Assembly: GCA_947044365.1 (NCBI GenBank)
Contig: OX345636.1
Location: 27,703,466 to 27,767,465 of the forward strand
DNA from: Petrosia ficiformis
Lineage: Eukaryota > Porifera > Demospongiae > Haplosclerida > Petrosiidae
Length of the DNA stretch: 64,000 nucleotides
Direction of reading: 5' to 3'
The translations under genes and the position numbers were made by a program. How positions within the stretch are numbered: position 1 is the first letter of the stretch; every line of letters begins with the position of its first letter. Positions 20,610 to 32,300 of this stretch are shown piece by piece. The notes beneath the pieces were generated by a model. It did not search any database and had not been told where the DNA came from. It worked only from the letters and a program-made list of their open reading frames with translations.

Positions 20610-23600
20610 ATGAATGGTTTTGTATTGTTTGTCTGGTTTATTATCAGTGATCTGATTACATCAGGTTAGTACATGACTACATTATAATGTATGGTAATGA
20701 CATTTTAATAGGATCATAATTATGTAGATATATAATTATATACATACATAATATCTTTCACTACTCTAGGAGAATCATGTACTAAAGGATTCATGAATTA
20801 TGAATTACTGGCAGAAAAGGCTGAACAAATAGAAGTTAGTAGAGGCGATCTTGATGGTAATCGACTTGGAAGTAACAGAAATTCAATTATGCCTAGTCTG
20901 GAGTTCACTTGTTCTGGAACTATCACCGGTTTTCTCTTAGGTGTGGATGTTAGGACTATAACTGATGATAGAAATGAATATCCTATTATCTGGTTGTGGA
21001 GTAAGACTGGTGAAACAACTTATACTCGTGTTAATGATAGTTCAGTAGAAATTAGACTTGGTCCATCTAATTTCAGTACTGATGGAATTTTTCAATTCAA
21101 TTTATCAACTCCTCTTCAATTCACTGCTAATCAAGTGTTAGGAATATATCAGCCAAGATATATAGACAGTGTAGTTAGATTTTATTATCAGGATTATAAT
21201 CGTCAGGATATTCATGAAACTAAAGAGGATGATGAGAATATACTTAATATTGGAAACATACGAACAAATAGAAGACCTCTCATCTTTCCAGAAACAAGTA
21301 TACTAATAATTAAGATATTTAATATTTTATCATTTTAATCATGTTATGTCTTTCAGATTCTCCTCAGTGTATCAGCGGATTCATATCTTCAGATGAAATC
21401 AAAATACAAGCAAGAGAGATCACAAGAGTGCGTGGTTATAGTAACACGCAGTCTTTCCCAGGATTGTTTCCAGACATTTATTTCGCGTGTAATGGTAGTA
21501 TCACACATATAATAATTGGAGCAAAAGATGATGATGGAAATGGTTTACCACAAATTTGTTTCTGGAGATTATCAGATGGAGGAGAATATGAACAGACAGA
21601 AACAAGCTGTTCATTTGCATATAATGATGCTAATGATCCTTCAACTACCAACCTAAGGTGGTATAATCTCTCTCAACCAATACAAGTTCAAAATGGAGAC
21701 GTATTAGGAATATCTCAGATTGAAGACAGTGACTTGAATTTGTATTATCAACTGAACAGTGGGCCACCAAATTATGACTACAATGGACATATAACTGACA
21801 TTAACAATTATCCACTTGTGTCTGTCATATTTGGTAAGTATTTACATGACACAATAACATGTATATAATGTGTTATATTATTATTTAGAAACAATAGCGA
21901 GCTTGACATATGAATCTACTAGCTCTACAAAGATGTCTGATTCAGAAACTACTGGCTCTCATTTGAATATTATATCTAAAACTACAACTTCTTTCTTGAA
22001 TATTACAGCTAAAGCTAAGAGCTCTATAATTTTATCTGGAGTTATGAGTTCTACGATGATTTCAACTATTGATGGTATGAGTTTTATAATCATTTATACA
22101 TCTACTATTTAATTATACATTTTGTGTCTAATATCGCACCAAAGTCAGCACTGCAAAAACAAAATAGTTAAAATAACTAATAATTATTGGTTAGTACAGT
22201 TGAAAGGATTTAACAATTAGTTGGTTATCCAGTATACATCATTTAATGTGTATCAATTATATTTCAATTATGATTGAAGCACAAAGTATTTAGGGTGCTG
22301 TCTACTTATATTTGATTTAATACTAAAGTACATGTAATTGTATTGGGCCATCAAAAGGGTTTGTAAACCCACAAACACATAATTTAATTTATACCTTCCA
22401 ATACTTGGTACACATTATGTTGTAGTAACATCATGCATGTAGCCACCACATCCTCTATGACAATTGACAATCTAAATTGAAACTCATGCTATTCCTTGCA
22501 ACTGTACTAACCAATAAAATGGTTATTTTAACGATATATTTTTTGCAGTGATAGAACGTGTATAATAATCATGTGAAATTAGTTCTATACATTCAATATC
22601 ATAAACAATCAAACTCTAAAAGGAAATTCAATTTAGTATGCCGTAATATAGTATGTCTGTCTATCAAGGGTATGTTTACTTGTCCATCTATACAATCACA
22701 AACATGCATCAGAAACAAACTATAGCATAGAAAACAAATGTTTGTGGAATATACTTTTCATACACACATCCAATACAGATATATATGCACATTTATGTTC
22801 ATGCATAATTATAATAATCTGTAATGAATTCTTACAAAGGATTTCCAGCACAGTTGGAATTAATAGCTGGAGTTGGAACAGGTCTTCTGTTGTCTATTAT
22901 TATATTTATTATTACACTGATAATAATATTATTAGTGAAACAAAGGAAGAGAACAACACATGTGAACTCCAATAAAGGTATATATATAATACATGCAAAT
23001 GAAATTATACATGCAGAAATTTGTATAGTAAATTTAAACAATAGCATTATACTGTAAAAATGAATTTGTTATTTTAACAAACCAGTTGTTACCTCAGTTG
23101 CACTTACATTACCCATATATAGTTAGAAACATAAAATATGAGGATAATTAACATTATGTCTGGTTCTAATATATCTATAGTAAAAAGGAATGTTAAGACT
23201 ACATATGCAAAGGAAGAAACAATTTGTTTTAAATTATTGGTTATAGTAAAAACATTTGTTATCACTAATCATGCAACAAGGAATGTATATACCAATATAC
23301 ACCCTACTACCCTATAAAGAGGCTGTTATTGATAGCTTCAAAATGAGATAATGTGCATAGGAAGAAACACTTTGTTTCAAATTATTAGTTATAGTAAAAA
23401 CAATTGTTATCACTAATCATGTAATCAGGAATGTACAGACCAATATACACCTACTACCATATACAGAGGCTGTTATTGATAACTTCAAAATGAGATAATT
23501 TGCAATGATGAACAATTTTTTTTATAGTAAAAACTACATTGACTATACAGTCATGCAATCATGAATGTACATACTAATATACACCCTACTTCCACATGTA

Positions 23601-24719
23601 GAATATATAATCATGACTGTAGTCACAACATTCCAATTCGTGCAATTGCAAAATCGAAACCACCAGGATGGAGGTAAGAAGATGGAGACTCCAATGATAC
23701 CAATAACTCAATTTTCAATTTTTGCAACAGAAGTGCCCTTTTCTCATTCTCGGTCACATGATATAGCCTGATAAAATGTTAATTATCTTCGTATTTCCTG
23801 TTTCTAACTATGTATTATAAATGTACATGCAACTGAGGTAACAACTGGTCTGTTAAAATAACAAATTCATTTTTACAGTGATATGTTCGTCTGTGGAATA
23901 ACTAATTACGATTATACATGATTATTCATAATGATTGTTTAAAGATAATATTTACGTGAAACTGTCTAGCATTCCAGTTTCACAGTGTACCACTGCGCAT
24001 AGTTGTATAATTATACAGAAGACAACTATAATATTATTATGCAAACTTGCAAATTAAATTATCTCAACTAATGAATTGATAAGTATCAACTGTACATGCA
24101 GTGGTACACTGTGAAACTGGAATGCTAGACAGTTTCACGTAAATATTATCTTTAAACAGTCATTATGAATAATCATGTATAATCGTTATTAGTTATTCGA
24201 CAGACGAACATGTCATTAGTGATGATTATCCATCTTATAACAGTATCATATATAGAGACACATAATTAATAAATACTGTAGGTAATTACAGTCTCAATTA
24301 ATAATGATCGTTCTTATAATCTCACAGATGTTACTTATGATTTTCCATCCTATGATATACATACAGTATCAGATATATCATTATCATCAGCTTAAAATGA
24401 TCACTTTTTAACCTCACAGATGAACACATGACTACTGATAATAATCCATCTTATAACATACACACAGTATCAGGTATAGACAAGTTATGTTATATAACTA
24501 GATTAAAATTATCATTAATTAGGGGAATATGTGACTACTGAGGAGAATCCATCATATAATATACACAAAGTATCAGGTAAACACCAGATAATTCTGATTT
24601 CTGAAGTTACTTTTATCATACCATATATTACAGGTGAACATTGGGCTACTGATGGTGATAATACATACTCATATGTACATGTTTTGGATGAACCTGTTGT
24701 TGAGAATGATTATGTATAA
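20610..24719 (+). CDS. Single-pass receptor with duplicated ectodomain and NPSY-motif micro-exons (525 aa model)
   Basis: Exons, all phase-1 joins: 20610-20664, 20770-21297, 21357-21833, 21889-22074, 22840-22977, 24420-24473, 24523-24576, 24634-24719. Each has GT-AG borders and the frame stays open. Exon 1 encodes a signal peptide (MNGFVLFVWFIISDLITS). Exons 2 and 3 encode two copies of one ~160-175-aa domain: SCTKGF/QCISGF at the start, TCSGTITGFLLG/ACNGSITHIIIG, then FNLSTPLQFTANQVLGIYQP/YNLSQPIQVQNGDVLGISQI and RFYYQ/LYYQ. I do not recognise the domain. Exon 4 is a Ser/Thr-rich stalk. Exon 5 has a TM helix (LELIAGVGTGLLLSIIIFII and on) then KQRKR. Exons 6 and 7 are 54-bp repeats encoding EHMTTDNNPSYNIHTVS and EYVTTEENPSYNIHKVS. 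The last exon ends TYSYVHVLDEPVVENDYV. NPxY is a known PTB-binding/endocytic motif. A signalling receptor is inferred; the ligand is unknown. Confidence 0.75.
22149..22550. mobile_element. CACTG-TIR MITE, copy 3 (receptor intron)
   Basis: Both ends intact: CACTGCAAAAACAAAATAGT at the left and, inverted, CACTGCAAAAAATATATCGT at the right. Both continue into TTGGTTAGTACAGTTG. Same family as 12653-13042. It lies in the intron between the stalk and TM exons. Its right end reads TTTTTTGCAGTG, a good imitation of a 3' splice site. Confidence 0.75.
23050..23880. mobile_element. TIR element with CACTGTAAAAA ends (receptor intron)
   Basis: The ~50-bp left end (ACTGTAAAAATGAATTTGTT then ATTTTAACAAACCAGTTGTT) is inverted at the right with very few changes. 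Inside are two or three degenerate copies of a unit beginning ATAGTAAAAA.A.TTGTTATC and holding CCAATATACACCCTACTACC. A related element is at 25230-25719. Non-coding. Confidence 0.75.
23883..24211. mobile_element. Long-arm palindromic MITE
   Basis: Arms of ~115-125 bp, nearly identical: ATGTTCGTCTGTGGAATAAC through GTGAAACTGTCTAGCATTCC to GTACCACTGC and back. A ~90-bp AT-rich centre separates them. It abuts the previous element and its right tip overlaps the first cytoplasmic-type exon module (24204), so it landed at or next to that exon. Confidence 0.85.
24204..24372 (+). other. Two decayed copies of the receptor's tyrosine-motif exon
   Basis: Module 1 (from 24204, after CGACAG) reads EHVISDDYPSYN and then diverges. 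Module 2 (24328-24372, after CTCACAG) reads VTYDFPSYDIHTVS. Both resemble the intact 54-bp modules at 24420 and 24523. Each has lost its donor: CAGGTATAGACA in the intact copy is CATATATAGAGACA in module 1 and CAGATATATC in module 2. If spliced in, each would run into a stop within a few codons (IIYRDT or DISLSSA ends), so they could act only as alternative last exons. Confidence 0.6.
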
Positions 24720-25229
24720 CGAGAGTTTACTCTTTCATGATTACGCATTATTTTCATTATAATGCAGTAACTACAATACTTTATTTTTATTTTAATTATG
24801 TACTCCGTATGTTGTTGTATCTTTTATACTTTAATGCTCTATCTTATCAATTTCAGTATTATTTTATTTATACTTGTTTTATTTATCATCCATTTATGTA
24901 CATGTTTTATATATATTGGTGTATTATGTTGCTATGTAATTTAATAATATTAATTCAAAGAGATATGACACTAAGTATGCATGCAGGTATGTATGTATGT
25001 AGGTATGCATATATGTATGAATGTACAAAGTTATACGCATGTATGTATATGTGTATGTATGTATGTATGTATGTATGTATGTATGCATGAATGTACATAA
25101 TGTACATGTGTGTATATTTATGATAAGTATGTATGTACGTATTTAATGATAAGTGATATTACTATAGCTACTAACTTTCAGGAAGTGAGTACTTGTCCTG
25201 ACTTCAGAGGAAGCACTCACATATATGTG
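24720..25229. other. Receptor 3' region with GTAT-rich microsatellite
   Basis: Probable 3' UTR and downstream DNA. From 24976 to 25136 a (GTAT)n tract with GCAT variants is conspicuous. Its translation gives only Tyr/Met/Cys low-complexity peptides. Confidence 0.7.
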
Positions 25230-25719
25230 TGTAAATGAATTGGTTATTTTAACTACACAGTGGTTGACTCAGCAATTAGTTATTCTCAAAACAACATAAT
25301 TATACATCTCTTCCTGTGGTAGTAGGATGTATGTTGGCATGTACATATATGATTGTATCACTAGTGACTAAAGTATGTTCACCTTGAGTTGGCACCAAAC
25401 TAAATGATAATATCACGTAGTTAGGTGCCAACTCAACGTAAATGTATTTTAGTGATAACATTTGTTTTTACTATAACCAATAATTTGAAAAACATTTTTC
25501 CTTCCTATGCATATTACAAAGTTAGCCTCTTTATATAATATAGGGTGTATTTTGGTATGTACATTCATGACTATAGTCAACATTTCTTTTTACTATAATT
25601 TATAGTACATGCATTATCCTTATATTTCATATTCCTATTTCATCTGCAATTAAGAGCCCGTGGGTATGCAACTGAGATAACTACTGTCTGCTTAATAACT
25701 AATTCATATTCACAGTGCA
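25230..25719. mobile_element. TIR element related to the one at 23050
   Basis: The left end (AAATGAATTGGTTATTTTAA then CTACACAGTGGTTGACTCAG) and the inverted right end (CACTGTGAATATGAATTAGT then TATTAAGCAGACAGTAGTTA) match each other and, more loosely, the 23050 element. It includes the hairpin GTTGGCACCAAACTAAA at ~25388. Non-coding. Confidence 0.55.
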
Positions 25720-25869
25720 GGTATAACAGAAGGCCTATTATTATCATTACAATTTGAAAACAATAGATGTTACTTTTGAATAAGGCTCCAATTAAATTCA
25801 ATGTCTCCCATTGCACACGCGGGCAGGAAGTGGGCGGGTGCTCTAATTCATTATTAAGTACGAGTTTAA

Positions 25870-26504
25870 TTTTTTCGCCCAATTATCACTTTCAAAATTT
25901 ATTACAAAAATTCAAAGTTCCAACAAAAAATTTATTACAAAACACAATTATTAACATAAACAATGAAATACTGAATTGTATATGTACTGCGGCTACTAAT
26001 TTTCAGACCTTTGTCACAATAATTATACACAGATTGGTTGAAACTTTGCCGAGTAGCATAGTTTTTCAGTGGGGTCACCACAAGCATGGTCTTGAATTTC
26101 AACATACTTAAATTTGTCATTGAGTTGAAGCTCATTCAGCTTAAATCCACTTGTATAGACATATTCATATAGTAATGATTGTAGCTCAATACAATCCTCT
26201 TTTCTTAATTTATATATTGAGAACATTATGCTCCACATATTGCATTCACTGCATTGTACCACCAACTGAGCATTTTTTACATGCTGTACACTTGCCTAAA
26301 AGGGAAGGCTCTTCTTTGTTTACTAGGCTTCTTGAACGATGGACAATGTTCTTCTATTGTTTGGGTGCCAAACACTTCAGAAAATGGAAGGTAATGATTA
26401 TCTTCACTAGGCATAGGATGAGAAAAATGCTTTAGTCTCTCAAAAATGTGTACAAAAAGGCAAACTGGCTTGCAAATTCTCATGTTAACGTTTCTAGACC
26501 ACAT
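25870..26504 (-). pseudogene. Transposon-derived zinc-finger protein fragment, broken
   Basis: Two adjoining minus-strand frames. The upstream one (26277-26504) holds MPSEDNHYLPFSEVFGTQT then IEEHCPSFKKPSKQ and AFPFRQVY. The second (26023-26265) holds VVQCSECNMWSIMFS, then YTSGFKLNELQL and DHACGDPTEKLCYSAKFQPI, followed out of frame by a YCDKG-like knuckle. I recall the same order in multi-copy uncharacterised transposon proteins of sponges and corals. A stop and a frameshift lie between the pieces. The family's biochemical role is not known to me. Confidence 0.5.
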
Positions 26505-26587
26505 TTTAGTATATCAAATGTATAGTGGCTAGATTGACAACAGTGTCTGATAAATTCAAATATGTCTGTGTGCTGATGTCTATTTTT

Positions 26588-26960
26588 ATGGCCCGTAGGG
26601 CCATCCCTATGATTGCTTTCCCACAGGTTCGAACTATATATATATATTATATATTATATATATATTTTCTTGTGTCCACTTGCGCGAGCTATGCAGAAAA
26701 GCCGCCTATAGCTAAGTAGCTTACGTAGAAACTGGAACTAGTAGCTAGCTATTCTGCCTGAAATATATTCCTAAGGTTCTACAAGGTCCTTTGAAAGGTC
26801 AGGAGAGTAGATAATCAAAATAATAACTATAATAAGCTGATGTGTTTTAGGCATGATAAAGTCAGCCATGATTACTGAATGCTAGACACCACAAAGCAGT
26901 CATAGGGATACTTTTGTCTTCACTTAAATTTGTAAAGCAATCATAGGGATGTTTTTTTCT
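26588..26960. mobile_element. Dispersed TIR repeat, copy 1
   Basis: The left end, GGCCATCCCTATGATTGCTT, is inverted at the right (AAAGCAGTCATAGGGATACT). A second right-end-like copy follows (AAAGCAATCATAGGGATGTT). Shared interior: TTACGTAGAAACTGGAACTA, then GATAATCAAA.TAATAACTATAATA and CATGATAAAGTCAGCC.TGATTACTGAATGCT. Further copies at 50850-51236 and, inverted, 56149-56420, both in TCF introns. Confidence 0.65.
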
Positions 26961-29308
26961 CTATATACACTTGTTTTTCTATACATTCCACTTTTCTCCA
27001 ATGTTGCATCAATAGCAATCATAGCTGTCCACAAATCACTGATCTTAGTCGGGGAGGCTGATGTGAAGGTAAGAAAACATTTGTTCTTAATAAGCTTCAG
27101 ACGAGAAAATAAATAACACAAGAGTATTTTTACAGGAGACAGACTATCCTTTACATTTTAATACTGCTTTCTCAAACTGCTCGGGCATCTCAGAATGTGC
27201 AAGTCCTACACACTGAACACCGTATGTTAAGAAATTCACAAATTTTGTTTGTAAAAATGCAAATGTTTAGAGTATGGGGTAGAGGTTATGCCTACATGTA
27301 TATACACTTATGGCCTATTTTCTTCAAATTACATTGTGACATTTTAATTGATATTTTTTCACAATGAATATGATTATTTTATAATCTTGTATGTAGTATG
27401 ACGAAACTAAACGGAAATTCTACATACAAAAACGAACATAATTAATATTAAAAAAATAATTGTCCATGTAACGTACATCACGATCAAAGGTCGAAAGAAA
27501 CCATGCATGGCGACAAGGTAAAACCGCACCAACAATTATGCAAATAGGATCTAGGAAGTCAAAATAAGAATGCATGCCATCAATTTTCAGAGTAAGAAAA
27601 TGAAGAGAAGAGTTAGAGGACTTTGAATACATCACTACTATCATCAATGTTAGATACCCACGGGATTCAGTCATGCAATTGCATAATGAATATTATAAAA
27701 AGGCTAGCGTAGTAGCTATCTCGGAGAATTTCTGCAGGTGTTCGCAACATAACTTTCCACACCCATCATTTTAAACGTAATAATAAAACATGGCGGAAAA
27801 CTTGCTGTCCGAGCTAGTCATCTCCAAGCATTTTCCATTACTTTCTAGTTCCGCCTATTTCAAAATATTTAAGTCATGTGCTGTGCATGTGAGAGACAGA
27901 GACTGAAATGTATGACTTATATAAGGAGAGTATAATCATACTAAAATCTAATATTATTGCATGCCAGTACAATTTTATTATGTTTTGTACACATAAAGTA
28001 AACCATCTGAAGTAAATGTTTTCATTATTATATGACCATATCAATGAGCAATGATATATAATTTTTATAATCTTGGCATATTATATTATACCGGTATTAT
28101 AGTACATGAATTTGTACTTAGAACGAGTGCTGTCAGGACGGGACCCTCGCCTACGAGGCACAGTAATACTATAATGCTCGTTATAAGTACAAATTCATGT
28201 ACTAAATAATTTCTCTGGAACGAGCAGGAATGACAACACAAGATATACATACAATACTATGTTATATACACTGTATTGTTTTTTTGTGACAACATATACT
28301 ACTAGTCAATATAGATCAAGATCACATGGCTTTACCAGTGCTAATGTTGTTTCTAGCTGAGTATGTAGATTTCATAATTTTAGTTACAGTCGTCTCAATT
28401 TTTTGTTTTGTTCCTAACTCAATGGTTATATACCCACACAAAAGGTATTTATCATAACAACACATGGCAGTATTAAATTATGCCTGTGACGTATCTTAGT
28501 GGTTACTGGTTACTTTCATGTACCACACGAGTTATAAGCCCACAGCATCTGTTCGAAGTGCCATTTAACTCTCTAATAAACTTTACTTACCACAATGTTT
28601 GACATTGCATGTATGCTACCCGTGAAGTTTAGACCTCTGTAAATATTAACTACCTTAGCCTGTAATATGGGCTTATATATAACACCCATGGGAAAAGTGA
28701 TTAAGGGTGAAGCCTGAAGCCACTTTCACAACGGCCTTACAAGCCCATAACACCCGCTAAGCAGGTTATTATCCAACACTTACAAGACAGTTTTCGAATT
28801 ATGGAATAGAATATCAATTACTGTTCGTTTGAAATGGAAAGAATGGGCTTCTGGATTGACTATCATGTGCGAAAATAAAGGAAATAAAGCAAATTGAGAA
28901 TTATAAATAGTTAAGCAGAAACTAATAATGTCTAAACTATTGGTAATAAAGTTTATCTTAACTTCTGAGAAATGTTTCTTAATTAATTTCAATATTTTTT
29001 GCATGGTTAATTGTTTACATCATGAATACAAAATGGTTATGATTATCTTTCAGTCATGACCACTTAAAAGAATGATTATGCTTTTCACCAAAAAAACACT
29101 GAAAGTTTATTTTAATTTTCCCCATGTATTTACTTGATATTTGAAAACAAATGAGTAATTGTAGATCTAAATTGAAAGCACAAAGGAGTGGGTTTAATAA
29201 ACAATAAACAGTCAGTGTTGTTTGTTGAAAATGAACTTTTATGATAAAAGGAAGTTTCACTACAAGTCCCACATTTCAAAGGAAACAGTTCAGTAACATT
29301 TACTGACA
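26961..29308. other. Intergenic, no gene recognised
   Basis: Mostly AT-rich with short open frames that lack family features. At 27790 an AAACATGGCGGAAAACTTGC stretch opens a 38-codon frame in a good start context. It has no recognisable continuation and could be a first exon or chance. The last 250 bp before 29309 would hold the promoter and 5' UTR of the next gene. Confidence 0.4.
28101..28204. repeat. Long hairpin
   Basis: AGTACATGAATTTGTACTTA then GAACGAG pairs with CTCGTTATAAGTACAAATTC then ATGTACT, with a G/C-rich loop (GGGACCCTCGCCTACGAGGC). A solo MITE or fold-back element. Confidence 0.8.
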
Positions 29309-32300
29309 ATGACTGTTAACCACAATACTCTTCTATTGACTGCTATTGTGCTTTCTATCTGTTATGTTTCCAGTGAAGTGGTCTTCATCAATACTTCAAG
29401 GGAATTTGAATGTTTTATGTGCAATGACACATATTCTCATCCAACGATATGCCTTGTGCTAAACAGCTCGGTTATGTATAACATCACAACAAACAGTTTT
29501 TGTTTGATGAGCAAAGTGGATATTACTATTAGGAGCAGTACAAACAGTCCGGCTGTCATATCCTGCGCAGATGCTGTGGAAATCCCTTCTCCTACACTAG
29601 GTTTAGCTTTCATCAACTCTTCTGTTACTCTTCAAGGAGTGACATTCATCAATTGCGGAATGTATCTGAACACACTACCTGATAATATCATTGACATGTT
29701 TAATTCCTCATCTTTGTATTACAATTCTACTCATGCTGCTGCCTTACTTTTTATAAAATGTACAGTCCATTTGAGTGAGGTTGTACTAACATCATCATAT
29801 GGGTTTGCACTAATTGGTATCAATCTTGTGGACTCTGTTATACAGAATGTGAATGTATCACATTCATCAGCCAGTGCCATAATGTATAACCATTTTAATA
29901 AAACAGTTGGTTGTGGAATGATGATTCACTATTTGTCTCACACAAAAAAAGAACAATCAAAGATTCATGAAGTGTCATTTAAACAAAATATTTTTTTCTA
30001 TAACTATGACTTTCAAAATCGTTCTTGTGCTAATAAAATTGATCTTCAATCAGCTTCTGAAATGGTAGTAAATGCAGCTGGACTGACCATCCTTTACACA
30101 CAACATGACTACCGAGCAAATATTTTTATTGACAATTCAAGATTTCTTTCTAATTTTGGTGGGGCAATGATGATTGTACACTATAACAGTTACCAAGGAG
30201 ATATTGTTAACATAAACAATACAGATTTCAAATATAATAAATTATTAGATCTTCATCAGTGTTATGGAGCAGATGTGAGTTTCAATTTCCTCAGCTCTTT
30301 GGAGACACAAACATCCGATGATATGTCTTCTCTTCTTATCATTGAAAAAACAACTTTTCATGACAACTTGGTTTATCCCTATCAAAAAAAAAGTTTTACA
30401 TCTGGAGCAATATATATCGGTATAAAAAAGAATGACTTTGTCAACATGACAATGCTGTTGAAAGATATAAAATGTAGGAATGCAGTTGCAACTCACACAG
30501 GTGTATGTATGTTTGCTGAAATGCTTGGAATATATAAAACTGGATATGTTTCTGTGACACTTGAGAGTGTTGATGCAACTAACAACACCGTTTCTTCTAT
30601 TTCTCCATTGGCAGGTATGTTCACATTTCATGGAGTTGATTGTTACATAAACGGTACCAAAGAAAAGCCATCAACTTTCAGAAGTAATTTTGGAGTTGTA
30701 ATTGATGCTACTGATACCAATATCTACCTTAGTGGTAATATATTGTTTGATGGTAACAAAGGTACCAGTGGTGGTGCTATTAAGATGAAATATGGCAGTA
30801 GACTACACTTTATGGATGGGTTAACAGCTAATTTTACTAGCAATCAGGCATTACTTGGAGGTGCTATCTATGCTGATGTGAATAATGAACACGAAGAATG
30901 TACATTTCGATTTCAAAGTAAGTTTATCACAGTATTCTTCAATAACAATATAGCAACCGTAGCAGGTGATGATATATATGCCTTCCCAATATTTCATTGT
31001 CAATTTAATGACTCTATTAATTCATACACACCATTACAAGCCATGAAATTGTACAATCAATACTTTTATCTGCGTCCTGAAAACACAGTTTTGAGCTTCT
31101 CAACTAAACCTACAAAGCTCCTTCTTGATAAAACTACGACTAGTAATGGTGAAATTTATACTTATCCTGGACAAATGGTTTCATTGAATCTGTCAGCACT
31201 TGATGATTTGAATCGTTTTGTCTATAGCAATGTTAAAGTTGACATAATTCCTGAGAAAAGTGATTCTATTAGTCGTTTATGGTTGTCATATGAAGACAAG
31301 GTACAAATTGTTCAAGAGTCTAGCCATAAAAACTTTACGCATATTAATTTCACTGTACATACTACTACAGTTAGTAATCGATCATTTGATGGGATACTAA
31401 TTCTCTCGTTATCTGACTATCCGGAAGCTAAATATCTTGTAGTCCACATACATCCATGTCCACCTGGATTTATATTAACAAATGGAATTTGTATGTGTTC
31501 ACCTGCATTGTATACCTTTGCTAAAGCCAACTCACTTCCTATGACATGTTCTATACAAACGCAAACATTCAGTAGATCTAGTATAACCGTTTCATGGGCT
31601 GGTATTATAGAAATGGAAGATGGAATAAATCTTTTTGGAATATCTCGTAGTTGTCCACTTGGTAATTGTGTAGCGAAGCCAGGGTACTTTCAAAGCACTG
31701 AAGAAAAAGAAATGTTTGTAACTCTTCAGACTGATGATGAAACTTATAGAACTCCTCTTTGTATTAATCACAGAGAAGGGACTCTTTGTGGGAAATGTAA
31801 GAATGGTCTTAGTGTAGTGTTTGGATCTCAAAAATGTATGCGTTGTTCTAACAAATGGATATGGACTGCACTATTACAGGTGGCTTTAGGTCCAATTGTT
31901 ATATATTTGTTATATGCATTGAGACTCACTCTAACAATTGGTACTCTTAATGGTATTGTATTCTATGCTCAAGCTGCAAATGGAGGCCTGACTGGTTTGT
32001 TAATAGTCCACAGTAGTGGCGACATTGTATTGACAGTTGCAGAGAAATTGGCATTGGGTTTTCTGTCATTTTTGAATCTTAATTTAGGATTCCCTCTTTG
32101 TTTGTATGATGGCATGACTGAGTTATGGAAAGCAGGTCTCAGTTTAGTATTCCCCATATACCTCCTGACTATAGTTGTTGTCCTCATTATACTCAGCCGT
32201 TATTCAACATGGCTTTCAAACAGAATATCTGACTCATCAGTACAAGTACTTGTTACTGTTGTACACCTTTCCTTCTCAAAATTGTTAATAGCTATTATTG

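Noticed and set aside
24976..25136. 117-aa frame rich in Tyr/Met/Cys
   Set aside because: Translation of a (GTAT)n microsatellite, not a gene.
25640..25882. Short frames at the end of the 25230 element
   Set aside because: Low-complexity reading of transposon DNA.
27790..27906. ATGGCGG start context with a 38-codon frame
   Set aside because: Good start context, but no continuation, no domain, and part of the sequence (AGTCATGTGCTGTGCA) recurs near 44503, so it may be repeat-derived.
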